A stretch of DNA of 64,000 nt from Capnocytophaga bilenii (GCF_017565765.1 NZ_JAGDYP010000007.1:62001-126000); one strand, 5' to 3'. Positions 46,585-56,352 are shown, numbered from the stretch's first letter. The notes: generated by a model not told the origin, from the letters alone. Made by a program: numbers and translations.

Positions 46585-46659
46585 TAGTTGTTAGTCTTTA
46601 GTGTTTAGTCGTTGGTATATACCACAATCTAACGACTAAAGGCTAAGGACTAACGACTA
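46585..46659. repeat. 31-bp imperfect inverted repeat of TTAGTCGTTAG motifs
   Basis: The arm at 46585-46615 and the arm at 46629-46659 are complementary at 26 of 31 positions; three of the mismatches would be G-U pairs in one strand's RNA. A 13-base loop separates them. It lies between convergent panC and the rhodanese gene and may terminate both. The arms are built from TTAGTCGTTAG-like units also seen at 24256-24273. Confidence 0.8.
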
Positions 46660-46670
46660 TTATTTAAGTT

Positions 46671-47300
46671 CTAATCAGCTAATTGTTTGGTTATTATAAA
46701 TATATTTTCTTTTTGTACACCTATTACTTCGTGTTCTACTTCTACAGGTATTTGATAAGTATCGAGGTCTTTAAGTATTATTTCTTCACCATTGATAAGG
46801 AAACGAACCTCCCCTTTTACCATAATAAGGGTTGCAGGCACATCGGTAGTATGTTTTTTGAGGATTGCACCTTCGCCTAAGGCTACAGCTACTTGCCTAA
46901 TACTCTTACCATCTTTTACAAAATAGGTAGTTTGCCTATCGTTGCGAAAGGTAAGTTCATCGGCTAAATTCACTTTCTGCAATGATTGTATATGAGCTGC
47001 TGTTTTGCCATTTACGGCAGCAATTCCGTTTTTCTTCAAAATATCTTGTGCTTTGCCTGCACGAATACCACGCCTACAGAAAAGTACTATATTTTCTTTA
47101 CCTTTGAGCTGGTTGAGCTGCTTTTCAAGCTGTTCCAAGGGAATATTGATAGCACCTTCTACTGTACCATTAGCAAATTCTTCGGGAGTACGTACATCTA
47201 CAAAAGTTACATTTTTAGCATTAATACGTTCAGCTAATGTTTGTGCTTTCACTCCCACTATTGCCAATAATAGCAATAGCAACGTAATTGAATATTTCAT
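46671..47300 (-). CDS. Exported rhodanese domain fused to a cupin-like domain
   Basis: From ATG 47300 the protein has 209 residues with a signal peptide (MKYSITLLLLLLAIVGVKAQ). This start is preferred because the upstream extension lacks hydrophobic or conserved sequence. The rhodanese domain (about 22-105) has TFVDVRTPEEFANG and the active-site loop LFCRRGIRAG with a catalytic Cys. The C-terminal domain (about 120-209) has cupin-like strands (TLIMVKGEVRFLINGEEIIL) with the metal-binding histidines not obvious. A role in periplasmic sulfur or redox chemistry is inferred. Confidence 0.85.
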   Translation of the reverse strand: MKYSITLLLLLLAIVGVKAQTLAERINAKNVTFVDVRTPEEFANGTVEGAINIPLEQLEKQLNQLKGKENIVLFCRRGIRAGKAQDILKKNGIAAVNGKTAAHIQSLQKVNLADELTFRNDRQTTYFVKDGKSIRQVAVALGEGAILKKHTTDVPATLIMVKGEVRFLINGEEIILKDLDTYQIPVEVEHEVIGVQKENIFIITKQLAD

Positions 47301-47374
47301 ATTATTTAAAATTCTCCAATAATTTGTTATATATCTTCCTTTTATTTTAATGTAAAATTTCAAAACTAAACTTA

Positions 47375-48760
47375 TTAGCTAATAGCTTTCATTTCTTCTA
47401 TAAAGCGCAAGGCAAGTTCATCAGCTTCTGCTTGTGTTTTAGCCTCAGTATAAATACGTATGATAGGCTCGGTATTAGATTTTCGCAAGTGTACCCAGCT
47501 ATGTGGAAAATCTATTTTAAGTCCATCAATAGTAGTTGTTTTTTCATAGGCATATTTTTCTTGCATCACTTGTAGGACATGCTCGGGGTCAAGCCCTTGT
47601 GTAAGCTCTATTTTGTTCTTGCTCATATAGTACGAAGGATAGGTTTTGCGCAAGGCACTTACTGTAGTATTAGTTTCAGTAAGCAATGCCAAAAAGAGTG
47701 CTACACCTACTAAACCATCACGCCCATAATGCAACTCAGGATAGATAATTCCTCCATTACCTTCACCACCAATGATAGCGTCTACTTTTTTCATTTTAGC
47801 TACCACATTCACTTCGCCTACAGCAGCTGCTGCATAAGGCACATTGTATTTTTCAGCTAAATCACGCAAAGCTCGCGATGAAGATAAATTAGACACTACC
47901 GCGCCTCGCTGCTTGCTAAGTATATAATCAGCACAAGCTACCAAAGTATATTCCTCGCCAAACATTTCACCTTCTTCGGTAATAATAGCCAACCGATCCA
48001 CATCGGGGTCTACAACAATACCCAAATCAGCTTTTTCGGCAACTACTTTCTGGCATATATCGGTGAGGTGTTCTTTAAGAGGTTCTGGATTATGAGGAAA
48101 ATGCCCTGTAGGCTCGCAGTACAAAGGCACTACTTCAGCCCCTAATCGCTCTAAAAGCATTGGGATAGCAATTCCGCCGGTAGAATTAACGGCATCAACT
48201 ACTATCTTAAACTTCTTAGTGCGAATCGCTTCGATTGTTGAAAGCGGTAATAGCGAAAGTGCCGCATCTATATGGCGTTGTATGTAACTATCGTTATAGC
48301 TTAGTTTTCCCAACTCATCTACCTCAGCAAATACAATCTCATTGCTTTCAGCTATTTGTAATATCTCCTCTCCTTCTTCTGCATTGAGGAACTCACCCAA
48401 ATGATTTAGCAATTTAAGAGCATTCCATTGTTTAGGATTATGGCTTGCTGTAATAATAATGCCCCCATCAGCTTGTTCCACAGTTACCGCTACTTCTACC
48501 GTAGGGGTTGTACTCAAACCAACATCCAATACATTAATACCCAACCCTATAAGTGTATTTTGCACTAAGTTCTGTACCATTTCGCCCGATAAACGCGCAT
48601 CACGTCCTATTACTACTTTTATGTTTTTTTTACTGCGATGGTTTTTAAGCCAAGTGCCATAAGCTGCCGCAAATTTAACAGCATCGATAGGAGTTAGATT
48701 TTCATCGGGAATACCTCCTATAGTTCCACGAATTCCTGAAATAGATTTTATTAATGACAT
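47375..48760 (-). CDS. glmM: Phosphoglucosamine mutase-like phosphohexomutase
   Basis: The 461-residue alpha-D-phosphohexomutase has the phosphoserine loop IITASHNPKQWNALK, the metal site DPDVDRLAI, the sugar loop GEGNGGI and the phosphate-binding RKSNTEPIIRIY. It most likely isomerises GlcN-6-P to GlcN-1-P for UDP-GlcNAc synthesis, matching the glmS gene at 56353. A phosphomannomutase activity cannot be excluded from these motifs. The TACCTTTG box at 48788-48795 is 28 bases upstream. Confidence 0.88.
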   Translation of the reverse strand: MSLIKSISGIRGTIGGIPDENLTPIDAVKFAAAYGTWLKNHRSKKNIKVVIGRDARLSGEMVQNLVQNTLIGLGINVLDVGLSTTPTVEVAVTVEQADGGIIITASHNPKQWNALKLLNHLGEFLNAEEGEEILQIAESNEIVFAEVDELGKLSYNDSYIQRHIDAALSLLPLSTIEAIRTKKFKIVVDAVNSTGGIAIPMLLERLGAEVVPLYCEPTGHFPHNPEPLKEHLTDICQKVVAEKADLGIVVDPDVDRLAIITEEGEMFGEEYTLVACADYILSKQRGAVVSNLSSSRALRDLAEKYNVPYAAAAVGEVNVVAKMKKVDAIIGGEGNGGIIYPELHYGRDGLVGVALFLALLTETNTTVSALRKTYPSYYMSKNKIELTQGLDPEHVLQVMQEKYAYEKTTTIDGLKIDFPHSWVHLRKSNTEPIIRIYTEAKTQAEADELALRFIEEMKAIS

Positions 48761-48787
48761 TTTGTATTGATTTCTATATTATTGCTG

Positions 48788-48795
48788 CAAAGGTA
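48788..48795 (-). promoter_or_regulatory. -7 element for glmM
   Basis: On the minus strand the sequence reads TACCTTTG, 28 bases before ATG 48760. No TTG lies at the usual spacing. Confidence 0.65.
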
Positions 48796-48918
48796 ATGCT
48801 TTTTTTTAAATTAAGCTATAAGGTTTTCAAAGTTTTTTGAAGGAAAATTTGAGGCTAAAAGCCATCATTTGGTATTCTGTTCGCTTTTGTTTTTGTAAAA
48901 ATCAGGTGTAAATAGCCA

Positions 48919-49776
48919 TTACAAGAATTGGGTGAACGTGTAAATTAGCAGCCCCACCAAACCTCCTACTAAAGTACCGTTAATACGAATAAACTGTAGG
49001 TCTTTACCCACTTCCAATTCCAATTTTTCACTAAGAGCTCTCCCCTCCCAATTAGTAATAGTTGAACTAATAAGAGTACTTACTTCTGTTCTATTTTTAA
49101 GCACAAATTGATAAGCCATTTTCTGAACCCATTTATTCATTTTGTGTTGCAATGCTTCATTAGTTTTTAATTGATGTATGAGCTTTTCAACTGTATTATT
49201 TAGCTCTGTAGGGTCGTTAGCGAGAGTTATAATGTAGTTATTAAGCCCTTCGGTTACTTTTTTAGCAATAGTTTGTGCTATAAAAGTAGGGATTATTGGT
49301 GGAAATTGACTAATAATATGGGTTTCTATCGTATTTTTATGGTTATCTACCAATTTTTTTAGCAATTGTGAAGCATTATCAGTAATAAAGCTCTTATTTT
49401 TATCATTAGAGAGCCAATTGATAAGAAAAGATGCTATATTAATATTAGTAATATAAGGACGTATTTGCTGGGGTGTTAAGAAGTTATCAACAACAAATAC
49501 TCCGAGGTTATCCCCTATGTCTTTTTTTCGCTGTTCAATGAGGTTTGTATGCGGAATATTAATATTTAAAGGTTTTCTAAAAAGAGCCGTTACAGCAAAC
49601 CAGTCGGCAAGTGCTCCAACCATAGCGGCTTCGGTAAATGCTTTTATATAGCCTAAAAATGAAAGTTGAGGGTGCGATTTTAGTAAAAATACCACTGTTA
49701 TATAAATACATAACATCAGCAGTAATAAGCCTGTAGCAATATTCTTATGATGTTGTAACTTCTTCTGTTTGTTCAT
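48919..49776 (-). CDS. DUF445 family membrane protein, short form
   Basis: The 285-residue protein has an N-terminal membrane helix and the DUF445 start (FTEAAMVGALADWFAVTALFRKPLNINIPHTN). It also has the C-terminal signature (ELEVGKDLQFIRINGTLVGGLVGLLIYTF) with a second membrane helix. The middle is shorter than in most relatives (about 380-420 residues). The domain is thought to sit in the inner membrane with a helical periplasmic or cytoplasmic region. Function is unknown. Confidence 0.88.
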   Translation of the reverse strand: MNKQKKLQHHKNIATGLLLLMLCIYITVVFLLKSHPQLSFLGYIKAFTEAAMVGALADWFAVTALFRKPLNINIPHTNLIEQRKKDIGDNLGVFVVDNFLTPQQIRPYITNINIASFLINWLSNDKNKSFITDNASQLLKKLVDNHKNTIETHIISQFPPIIPTFIAQTIAKKVTEGLNNYIITLANDPTELNNTVEKLIHQLKTNEALQHKMNKWVQKMAYQFVLKNRTEVSTLISSTITNWEGRALSEKLELEVGKDLQFIRINGTLVGGLVGLLIYTFTQFL

Positions 49777-49796
49777 ATTATTTTGTATTGAATGGG

Positions 49797-49804
49797 CAAA
49801 TGTA
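49797..49804 (-). promoter_or_regulatory. -7 element for the DUF445 gene
   Basis: On the minus strand the sequence reads TACATTTG, 21 bases before ATG 49776. Confidence 0.65.
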
Positions 49805-49873
49805 CAAAATAAAAATCAGATAAATAAAAAGTTAGAAAAGGTTTAGTGCAAAGAACAAGAAAAATACAAAAAT

Positions 49874-49904
49874 AATAAGCTGCTCAAAAAATGAACAGCT
49901 TATT
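49874..49904 (-). terminator. Terminator after the DUF2853 gene
   Basis: AATAAGCTG (49874-49882) pairs with CAGCTTATT (49896-49904). Read leftward the stem is followed by a T-rich tract opposite 49861-49873. It begins 17 bases after the DUF2853 stop codon. Confidence 0.8.
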
Positions 49905-49921
49905 GTTGTTTTCCTTTAAAA

Positions 49922-50269
49922 TTATTTATTGTAAACGCTTTCTTTTTTGAAGTGTTTAGCTAATAAATAATATACCACCGCACGATGTTTGTTTCTGTTA
50001 GACCTACCGTATTTTTCAATAACAGCATCAATAGCTTTGTCTAATTCAGGACTATCGGTTAGACCTAATTTCTTAATCAAGAAGTTTTGTTTCACACGGT
50101 CTAATTCAGTTTGGTCAGAGCCTGATACTTTTGAAGCGTCATCGTTATAAATTGAGGGACCTAAACCTACAGTTACCTTAGTTAGGAACTCAACATCAGG
50201 GTTTGCCTCACCACATTTTTCTTTTAAATCTTGGGTGTAGACAGCAATTAAATCATCACGTTTGCTCAT
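49922..50269 (-). CDS. DUF2853 family protein
   Basis: The 115-residue soluble protein is a complete DUF2853 domain: SKRDDLIAVYTQDLKEKCG, VTVGLGPSIYNDDASKVS, an LDRVKQNFLIKKLGL helix and the end VVYYLLAKHFKKESVYNK. The family is widespread in Bacteroidota and Proteobacteria and has no assigned function. It lies 38 bases downstream of menD on the same strand. Confidence 0.9.
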   Translation of the reverse strand: MSKRDDLIAVYTQDLKEKCGEANPDVEFLTKVTVGLGPSIYNDDASKVSGSDQTELDRVKQNFLIKKLGLTDSPELDKAIDAVIEKYGRSNRNKHRAVVYYLLAKHFKKESVYNK

Positions 50270-50307
50270 ATTTTTATAATGTTTTACGTTTTATGGGGTA
50301 AAAGTAA

Positions 50308-51981
50308 TCATTTTTTTAGAAACTCAAAATATTTTAACAAAACTTTATCGTTTAGAGTTCTTTCGGTGGTAAGTTCTAATAGTTTAGGTTTCTCAGTATT
50401 TTGGTAGAAAGATTGCAGATTATTTTGTAATTCTTCTATATTAGTAGCTTTTTGATAAGAAATATCAAACATCTTGCAAAAATGTTCCGCAGTTAAATTA
50501 TGAGGGGTTTCAAAATAATATTCAAAATTAGGGTCGGTTTTATCACCTGGTAATATCCTGAATATTCCGCCTCCTTGATTGTTGATAAGAATGATGCGGA
50601 AGTAGGGTGGAATGTATTTATTCCACAAAGCATTGCTGTCATACAAAAAACTCAAATCGCCAGTAATGAGCAATGTAGGTTTTTGGCTACCTACAGCTGC
50701 TCCTATAGCCGTAGAAGTACTGCCATCAATACCACTAGTACCTCGATTGCAGTAAACGCGCCACGAAGGCTGCGAAGGCATTAGCTGGGCATAACGTATG
50801 GCAGAGCTGTTACTTATCTGTACTACATAATCATTCGGAATGCTTGCAAACACTTCAGCATATACTTTGAAATCTGAAAAAGGCGTTTCGGCTAAATATG
50901 TATAGTGTTTTTGGGTGATTTGTTGTTGCACTTCAAGCCATTGTTGTTGATACGTAGAGGGGACTTGCAAAAGCTGTTGTGTAGCTTGGGCAAAGAACTG
51001 ATTGACAGTAATAGGGAATGAATGAGTAAGGCAATAATAAGAATCATATGCCTTGTACAAATCTATATTGTAATGGTATTGTGGCTGATAAGTACGCAAA
51101 AATTGCTTTATTTTCTTAGAAACTACCAATCCACCAAAAGTAAGCAACAAATCGGGTTGTAGAGCTTCTTTCAGCGAAGGGTCTTTCTCGGTATAAGTAA
51201 GCAATTTATCTATATAAGGCACAAAATTAGGATGGTAAAGGTTGGACGTTGTTTCAGTAAGTACCAACACTGATGGGTCATTAGCAAGATGCTCTACAAT
51301 AGCTTTTTCTATACTATTAGGTGCTAATACACCTACTAATACCATTTTTTTAGAGGACTGATTCCAACGAGTTATAAAATCATTATATGCCTGCTCATTT
51401 ATATGAGGGGTAATAGTTTCTGAAGGGACATTCTCAAAGGGAAATAACTCTTCAGTAGTGAGGTAAAGTGGCTCTTCAAAAGGGGCATTAATATGTACCG
51501 GAGCTTGCTGTTCTACAGCCGTATTCAGTGCTTTATTAAGCTCATAGAAGTTACTTTTATCACTATAAGTTTCATCAGAAAGATTAGCATTATAAACAGT
51601 ATGGTTTGCTAATACATTTGCCTGACGAATAGTTTGCCCATCGCCTATATCTATTTTGTGTGAAGGGCGATCAGCCGAGATAACTACAAGCGGAATGTTA
51701 CTATAAAAAGCCTCAGCTACAGCAGGATAGTAGTTCAACAACGCCGATCCAGAAGTGCATACTACTGCCACTGGTGTATTTAATTGTTGGGCTAGTCCTA
51801 AAGCAAAAAATGCAGCACTGCGCTCATCTACTATACTATAACAAGTGAAATAAGTATTATTAGCAAAACCTATTGTTAAAGGAGCATTACGCGAACCTGG
51901 TGATATTACTATGTGCTTTATCTCTTTAGCCTTACAAGCTTCAATAATGTGTTGTGCGAGTTTAATCTGCGGTCTTTTCAT
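50308..51981 (-). CDS. menD: SEPHCHC synthase (menaquinone biosynthesis MenD)
   Basis: The 557-residue ThDP enzyme has IISPGSRNAPLTIGFANN at the N-terminus, VVCTSGSALLNYYPAVAEA with ISADRPSHKIDIGDGQTI, and the ThDP/Mg site (LLITGDLSFLYDSNALWN, LINNQGGGIFRILPG). It joins 2-oxoglutarate and isochorismate in menaquinone synthesis; menC at 14484-15521 follows two steps later in the pathway. Its ATG is immediately after the ppk stop, so it is the last member of the exporter-ppk-menD unit. Confidence 0.96.
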   Translation of the reverse strand: MKRPQIKLAQHIIEACKAKEIKHIVISPGSRNAPLTIGFANNTYFTCYSIVDERSAAFFALGLAQQLNTPVAVVCTSGSALLNYYPAVAEAFYSNIPLVVISADRPSHKIDIGDGQTIRQANVLANHTVYNANLSDETYSDKSNFYELNKALNTAVEQQAPVHINAPFEEPLYLTTEELFPFENVPSETITPHINEQAYNDFITRWNQSSKKMVLVGVLAPNSIEKAIVEHLANDPSVLVLTETTSNLYHPNFVPYIDKLLTYTEKDPSLKEALQPDLLLTFGGLVVSKKIKQFLRTYQPQYHYNIDLYKAYDSYYCLTHSFPITVNQFFAQATQQLLQVPSTYQQQWLEVQQQITQKHYTYLAETPFSDFKVYAEVFASIPNDYVVQISNSSAIRYAQLMPSQPSWRVYCNRGTSGIDGSTSTAIGAAVGSQKPTLLITGDLSFLYDSNALWNKYIPPYFRIILINNQGGGIFRILPGDKTDPNFEYYFETPHNLTAEHFCKMFDISYQKATNIEELQNNLQSFYQNTEKPKLLELTTERTLNDKVLLKYFEFLKK

Positions 51982-54087
51982 TTATTCAGTAACTTTATTT
52001 TTTGCAAGGTAGTAATCGTAAAGAGCTACTTGCGAGCGTAATAGCGGCTTGTTGTTATGTTTGTAAGTATTGTTTTGAGCCTGATTGATAATACGAGCTT
52101 TCACATTATCAGCCCAGCTAATTTCAAAAGTATCTATAAGCTCTTGTTTTATATTTTCATCGTAAATAGGGCAGCCTACTTCCACACGAAAAGAAATATT
52201 GCGAGTCATCCAGTCGGCTGATGATATATATACTTTAGGATTACCATCATTGGCGAAAATAAACAAACGAGGGTGCTCTAAGAATTTATCAACAATACTA
52301 ATAACTTCTATATTTTCACTCATTCCTTCAATACCAGGTACTAAGCAGCAAATACCACGTACTATCATTTGTATTTTCACTCCTGCCCTACTCGCCTCAT
52401 AAAGTTTATCTATCATCTTATAGTTGGTGATATTATTCATTTTCAGCTTTATATAGGCTTTTTTACCAGCTTTAGCATTCTTAATTTCATCGTCTATAAG
52501 TTGTTTTAAATTCTTTTTGGTATAGTGTGGCGATACGATAAGGTGCTTGTATTTCTGTATATTATAGTTTGTTTCAAGAAAATTAAACACTTTATTCACT
52601 TCTTTGAGTATATCCTGATTGGCAGTAAAAAGCGTATAATCGGTATATACTTTGGCAGTACTTTCGTTGAAGTTTCCCGTACTGATAAAGCCGTAACGCT
52701 TGATGTCCTTACCTTCTTTTCGCTCTATAACGCATATTTTGGTATGCACTTTTAGTCCGCGTACTCCAAAAATAAGCTTTACCCCTTCAGTTTTTAGCTG
52801 TTCGGCATATTTAATATTAGATTGTTCATCAAAACGAGCTTGTAATTCTATTTGTACAGTTACTTTCTTACCATTTTTCACCGCATTGATGAGTGAATTA
52901 ACCACTTGCGAATTTTTCGCCAAGCGGTAAATGGTTATCTTCACCGATTTCACCTTAGGATCAAGGGCAGCTTCACGCAAAAACCACACAATATTAGAAA
53001 AAGTGTGATAGGGAGTAAATTGCAAATAATCTTTTTCTGCTATTTTTTTCAAAAGACTTCCCTCTTGAGTAAGCCCTTTTACAGGTAGGGGATGTATGGG
53101 AGCATAGGTAAGGTCGGTACGCCCCATACTAGGAAAATTCATATAATCGCGCCTATTATGATACCTACCACCAGGGATAATACTATCACTGCTAACAATT
53201 CCCATCTTGTCAAAAAGAAATTGCAGGGTGTCATCAGCTATCATTTTGTCGTACACAAAGCGTACTGGAGTACCTTTACGCCTATCTTCTACCCCTGTAG
53301 AGATTTTCTCTATAAAGCTTTTGCTAAGGTCGTCATCTATATCCAACTCGGCATCACGAGTGATTTTTATCATATTAGCAGAAAGCGACTCATAATTGAA
53401 AATATTAAATATTTTGTGCAAACAAAAACGAATAATATCATCTATCATAATAATGTAGTGCTTGCCCTCCAGAGTAGGAAGCTCTACAAAACGGTCTAAA
53501 GTAGTAGGAAGCTCAATTAAAGCATATTGTATTTTTTCTTTATAAGCTCTTGAAGAGAAGAATTTTTGTACTCCTGAAGTTTTATTGTCCTCTTTTAGGA
53601 TCATTTTCACAGCCAAATAAGCAATATCATCTTTCAGCTGCGGAAATTTATCTAAATCATTCAATATAATCGTAAATAAAGCAGGGCGTACCTTATCGTA
53701 GAAGTAATTATTTACAAACTCTTCGTGAGCAGGCAAAAGTGTTTGTTCATTTACAATAAATATCTGTTCTTTCTCTAACTTCTTAGTAATATTATCAATA
53801 ATCTGCAAGCTCCTATCCTGCATTTGTATTACCTCTTTGGTAATCTCCTCAAGTAATTCTTTGGCGTGTATGCCAAGTTCTTTACTGGCATTTTCGTCAT
53901 TTATCAATCGTTTTACGGTAGCGTAGCGCACCTTGAAAAACTCATCTAAGTTATTAGAGAAAATACCTGCAAAACGCAAACGCTCAAGCAGGGGCACTCG
54001 CTCATCGGCTGCCTCTTGTAACACCCTTCCGTTGAAGTGTAACCAACTCAGTTCCCTATTGATATAGAGGTTTTTATTTTGCATCAT
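51982..54087 (-). CDS. ppk1: Polyphosphate kinase 1
   Basis: The 701-residue protein has the PPK1 N-terminal block NRELSWLHFNGRVLQEA, the ATP-binding RPRDD-type central region, the phosphorylated His in KVHTKICVIER, and GFISTGNFNESTAKVYTDY. The catalytic domains resemble the phospholipase D fold. It polymerises the gamma-phosphate of ATP into polyphosphate. The start has two consecutive ATGs; the first at 54087 overlaps the ABC permease stop codon by 4 bases. Confidence 0.96.
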   Translation of the reverse strand: MMQNKNLYINRELSWLHFNGRVLQEAADERVPLLERLRFAGIFSNNLDEFFKVRYATVKRLINDENASKELGIHAKELLEEITKEVIQMQDRSLQIIDNITKKLEKEQIFIVNEQTLLPAHEEFVNNYFYDKVRPALFTIILNDLDKFPQLKDDIAYLAVKMILKEDNKTSGVQKFFSSRAYKEKIQYALIELPTTLDRFVELPTLEGKHYIIMIDDIIRFCLHKIFNIFNYESLSANMIKITRDAELDIDDDLSKSFIEKISTGVEDRRKGTPVRFVYDKMIADDTLQFLFDKMGIVSSDSIIPGGRYHNRRDYMNFPSMGRTDLTYAPIHPLPVKGLTQEGSLLKKIAEKDYLQFTPYHTFSNIVWFLREAALDPKVKSVKITIYRLAKNSQVVNSLINAVKNGKKVTVQIELQARFDEQSNIKYAEQLKTEGVKLIFGVRGLKVHTKICVIERKEGKDIKRYGFISTGNFNESTAKVYTDYTLFTANQDILKEVNKVFNFLETNYNIQKYKHLIVSPHYTKKNLKQLIDDEIKNAKAGKKAYIKLKMNNITNYKMIDKLYEASRAGVKIQMIVRGICCLVPGIEGMSENIEVISIVDKFLEHPRLFIFANDGNPKVYISSADWMTRNISFRVEVGCPIYDENIKQELIDTFEISWADNVKARIINQAQNNTYKHNNKPLLRSQVALYDYYLAKNKVTE

Positions 54088-55376
54088 CCGTTTGTTTTAA
54101 GCCATTTCCACACTTCTTTATAGCTTGCTTTCTTGCCATACATCAAGATACCTATACGATATATTTTAGCTGATAGCTTGATTACCATAAAGAAGGTTAA
54201 ATAAAGTATTAGTAGTGATATGAGTATTTCCCACCACGCTACGCCAAAAGGAATACGCATCAGCATCACTACGGGTGAAGTGAAAGGTATATACGAAAAT
54301 ACTACCGATACAGTACCGTGCGTTTGCTCCATTACCGAGAACATACCTACATAAACCGCCAACATCAGTGGGGTAATTACAGGCAAGAGAAACTGTTGGG
54401 TATCAGTTTCATTATCTACCATAGCCCCTATCATTGCATAAAGTGAACTGTACAGCAAGTAGCCCCCTACAAAGAAAAGTATAAAAAGTACAAAAGTTTC
54501 CAATAGCGGGAATTGATAGATAGCCGTTAGCACTTCTTGTATTTTAGCAGTATCAGGAGATTGTAAGGCTTCGGTAGTAGTGCCTGTCATAGGCATATCA
54601 AAAAATGTAGGAAGCAAGGCAAATAATACACCTGTAAATACAATCCATATGAAGGCTTGGGTGAGCCCTGCCAATGAAGTACCTAATATCTTGCCCAACA
54701 TCAAATCAAAGGGTTTTACCGATGAAATAATTATCTCAATAATACGATTATTCTTCTCCTCTATCACACTGCGCATTATCATATTGCCATACATTATGAT
54801 AAACATAAAGATAAGATAACCTGCCGACATTCCCAAAATAGACTTTACCAAAGTGCCCCATTCTGAAGTTTTCTCACCTGTAAAGTTTTGCAATTGCAAC
54901 GATACTCGCACTTTAGCACTTTCTATTTCCTGCTGATTAATATTTTTTTCAGTAAGATTATACTGAAACAAAGTTTTCTCAAGCACTGATAACATAGCAT
55001 TGGTAAGTGAAAGTGCAGGTGTTTCTTCGGTATAAAAAGTAACTTGCTGATACCAATTAGGAGTATTTTTAGGAGGAATGTACAGCAATCCGTAGTTTCC
55101 TTTTTCAAGTACCTCCTTTTTAGCCGTTAGCAAGTCGGTATTTTGCAAATAATGGTAGTGTACCTCATCGGTATTGGTAAAAGCAGTTGCGAAGATATGA
55201 CTTTCATCAATAATAGCAATGTTTTTCACCTCACTTTTATTTATATTTACAAGCCAGCCTATAAGTAGTATAAAAGCTACCATTATCAGCGGACTTACGA
55301 ATGTCATTATAATGAATGATTTATTGCGTATTTTATTGAGGTACTCTCTTTGAGTAATAATTCTTAAAAACTTCAT
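54084..55376 (-). CDS. ABC-2 type transporter permease, NatB-like
   Basis: The 430-residue membrane protein has one N-terminal helix (SFIIMTFVSPLIMVAFILLIGWLV), a large extracytoplasmic domain (about 55-200) and about five further helices (GYLIFMFIIMYGNMIMRSVIEEKNNRIIEIIISSVKP), the NatB/ABC-2 layout. It pairs with the ATPase 12 bases upstream. Sodium, lipid or drug export is possible; the substrate is unknown. Confidence 0.9.
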   Translation of the reverse strand: MKFLRIITQREYLNKIRNKSFIIMTFVSPLIMVAFILLIGWLVNINKSEVKNIAIIDESHIFATAFTNTDEVHYHYLQNTDLLTAKKEVLEKGNYGLLYIPPKNTPNWYQQVTFYTEETPALSLTNAMLSVLEKTLFQYNLTEKNINQQEIESAKVRVSLQLQNFTGEKTSEWGTLVKSILGMSAGYLIFMFIIMYGNMIMRSVIEEKNNRIIEIIISSVKPFDLMLGKILGTSLAGLTQAFIWIVFTGVLFALLPTFFDMPMTGTTTEALQSPDTAKIQEVLTAIYQFPLLETFVLFILFFVGGYLLYSSLYAMIGAMVDNETDTQQFLLPVITPLMLAVYVGMFSVMEQTHGTVSVVFSYIPFTSPVVMLMRIPFGVAWWEILISLLILYLTFFMVIKLSAKIYRIGILMYGKKASYKEVWKWLKTNG

Positions 55377-55388
55377 AGTACATAAACA

Positions 55389-56312
55389 TTAGTGGGTTTC
55401 ACAAGCCGAAATAAATATTTCATCAACAGTAGGGATATTCTCCACAAAATGGGTTATTTCTCCTTTTGTAGTCAAATACTGCAACAATTCATTCACCGTT
55501 TGTGTCTCTTTTTTCTTGATATTGATTTTCAGCTCATCATACAAACTCTTAAAGTGTGCTTCTTTCACCTCAAAATGAGTTTTAAGCTCTTCTAATATCG
55601 CAGTTTTTTGAGTATCGGCGAGCTTTAAGCCCACATCATAGGAGTTATTTTTGTAAGTACGCTTAATATCGGTGAGCTTGCCATCTAATATCTTTTGAGA
55701 TTTATTGATAAGTGCTATATGGTCGCAAAGTTCCTCTACTGATTCCATTCGGTGAGTAGAGAAGATAACCGTAGCCCCCTGATCGCGCAGATAGAGTATT
55801 TCATCTTTGATAATATTGGCATTGATAGGGTCGAAACCACTAAAAGGCTCATCAAAAATAAGCAATTTAGGCTGGTGAAGCACCGTAACCATAAATTGTA
55901 TTTTCTGAGCCATTCCTTTAGATAATTCTTGTATCTTTTTATTCCACCAGTCGCCTATCTCTAAGCGTTCAAACCAAAACTTGAGTTGTTTTTTAGCTTC
56001 TTCTTTAGGGAGTCCTTTCAGTTGTGCCAAATAAAGTGCTTGTTCACCTACTTTCATCGTTTTATACAAGCCACGTTCTTCAGGTAAATAGCCTATTTGA
56101 GCTGTATGTTTAGGCTGCAAAGGCTCGCCATCAAAGAACACACGCCCTGCATCGGGCATTACAATTTGGTTGATGATGCGGATAAGAGATGTCTTACCCG
56201 CACCATTAGGACCTAATAAACCGAATATACTACCACGAGGCACTTCCAGCGAAACATCGTTCAGGGCAGTATAATCACCATATTTCTTATAAATGTTTTC
56301 AGTTCTAAGCAC
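55389..56312 (-). CDS. ABC transporter ATP-binding protein, NatA-like
   Basis: The 307-residue ATPase has Walker A GPNGAGKTSLIRII, a variant signature (LSKGMAQKIQFMV), Walker B LLIFDEPFSGFDP and H-loop STHRMESVEELC. A C-terminal extension (about 215-307) is typical of ABC-2 exporters. The start codon is GTG at 56312; no in-frame ATG lies near. It begins the ATPase-permease-ppk-menD transcription unit. Confidence 0.92.
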   Translation of the reverse strand: MLRTENIYKKYGDYTALNDVSLEVPRGSIFGLLGPNGAGKTSLIRIINQIVMPDAGRVFFDGEPLQPKHTAQIGYLPEERGLYKTMKVGEQALYLAQLKGLPKEEAKKQLKFWFERLEIGDWWNKKIQELSKGMAQKIQFMVTVLHQPKLLIFDEPFSGFDPINANIIKDEILYLRDQGATVIFSTHRMESVEELCDHIALINKSQKILDGKLTDIKRTYKNNSYDVGLKLADTQKTAILEELKTHFEVKEAHFKSLYDELKINIKKKETQTVNELLQYLTTKGEITHFVENIPTVDEIFISACETH

Positions 56313-56352
56313 TTTTTTTAATGTTTAATGATTAATGTTTAGCATATCTCCC

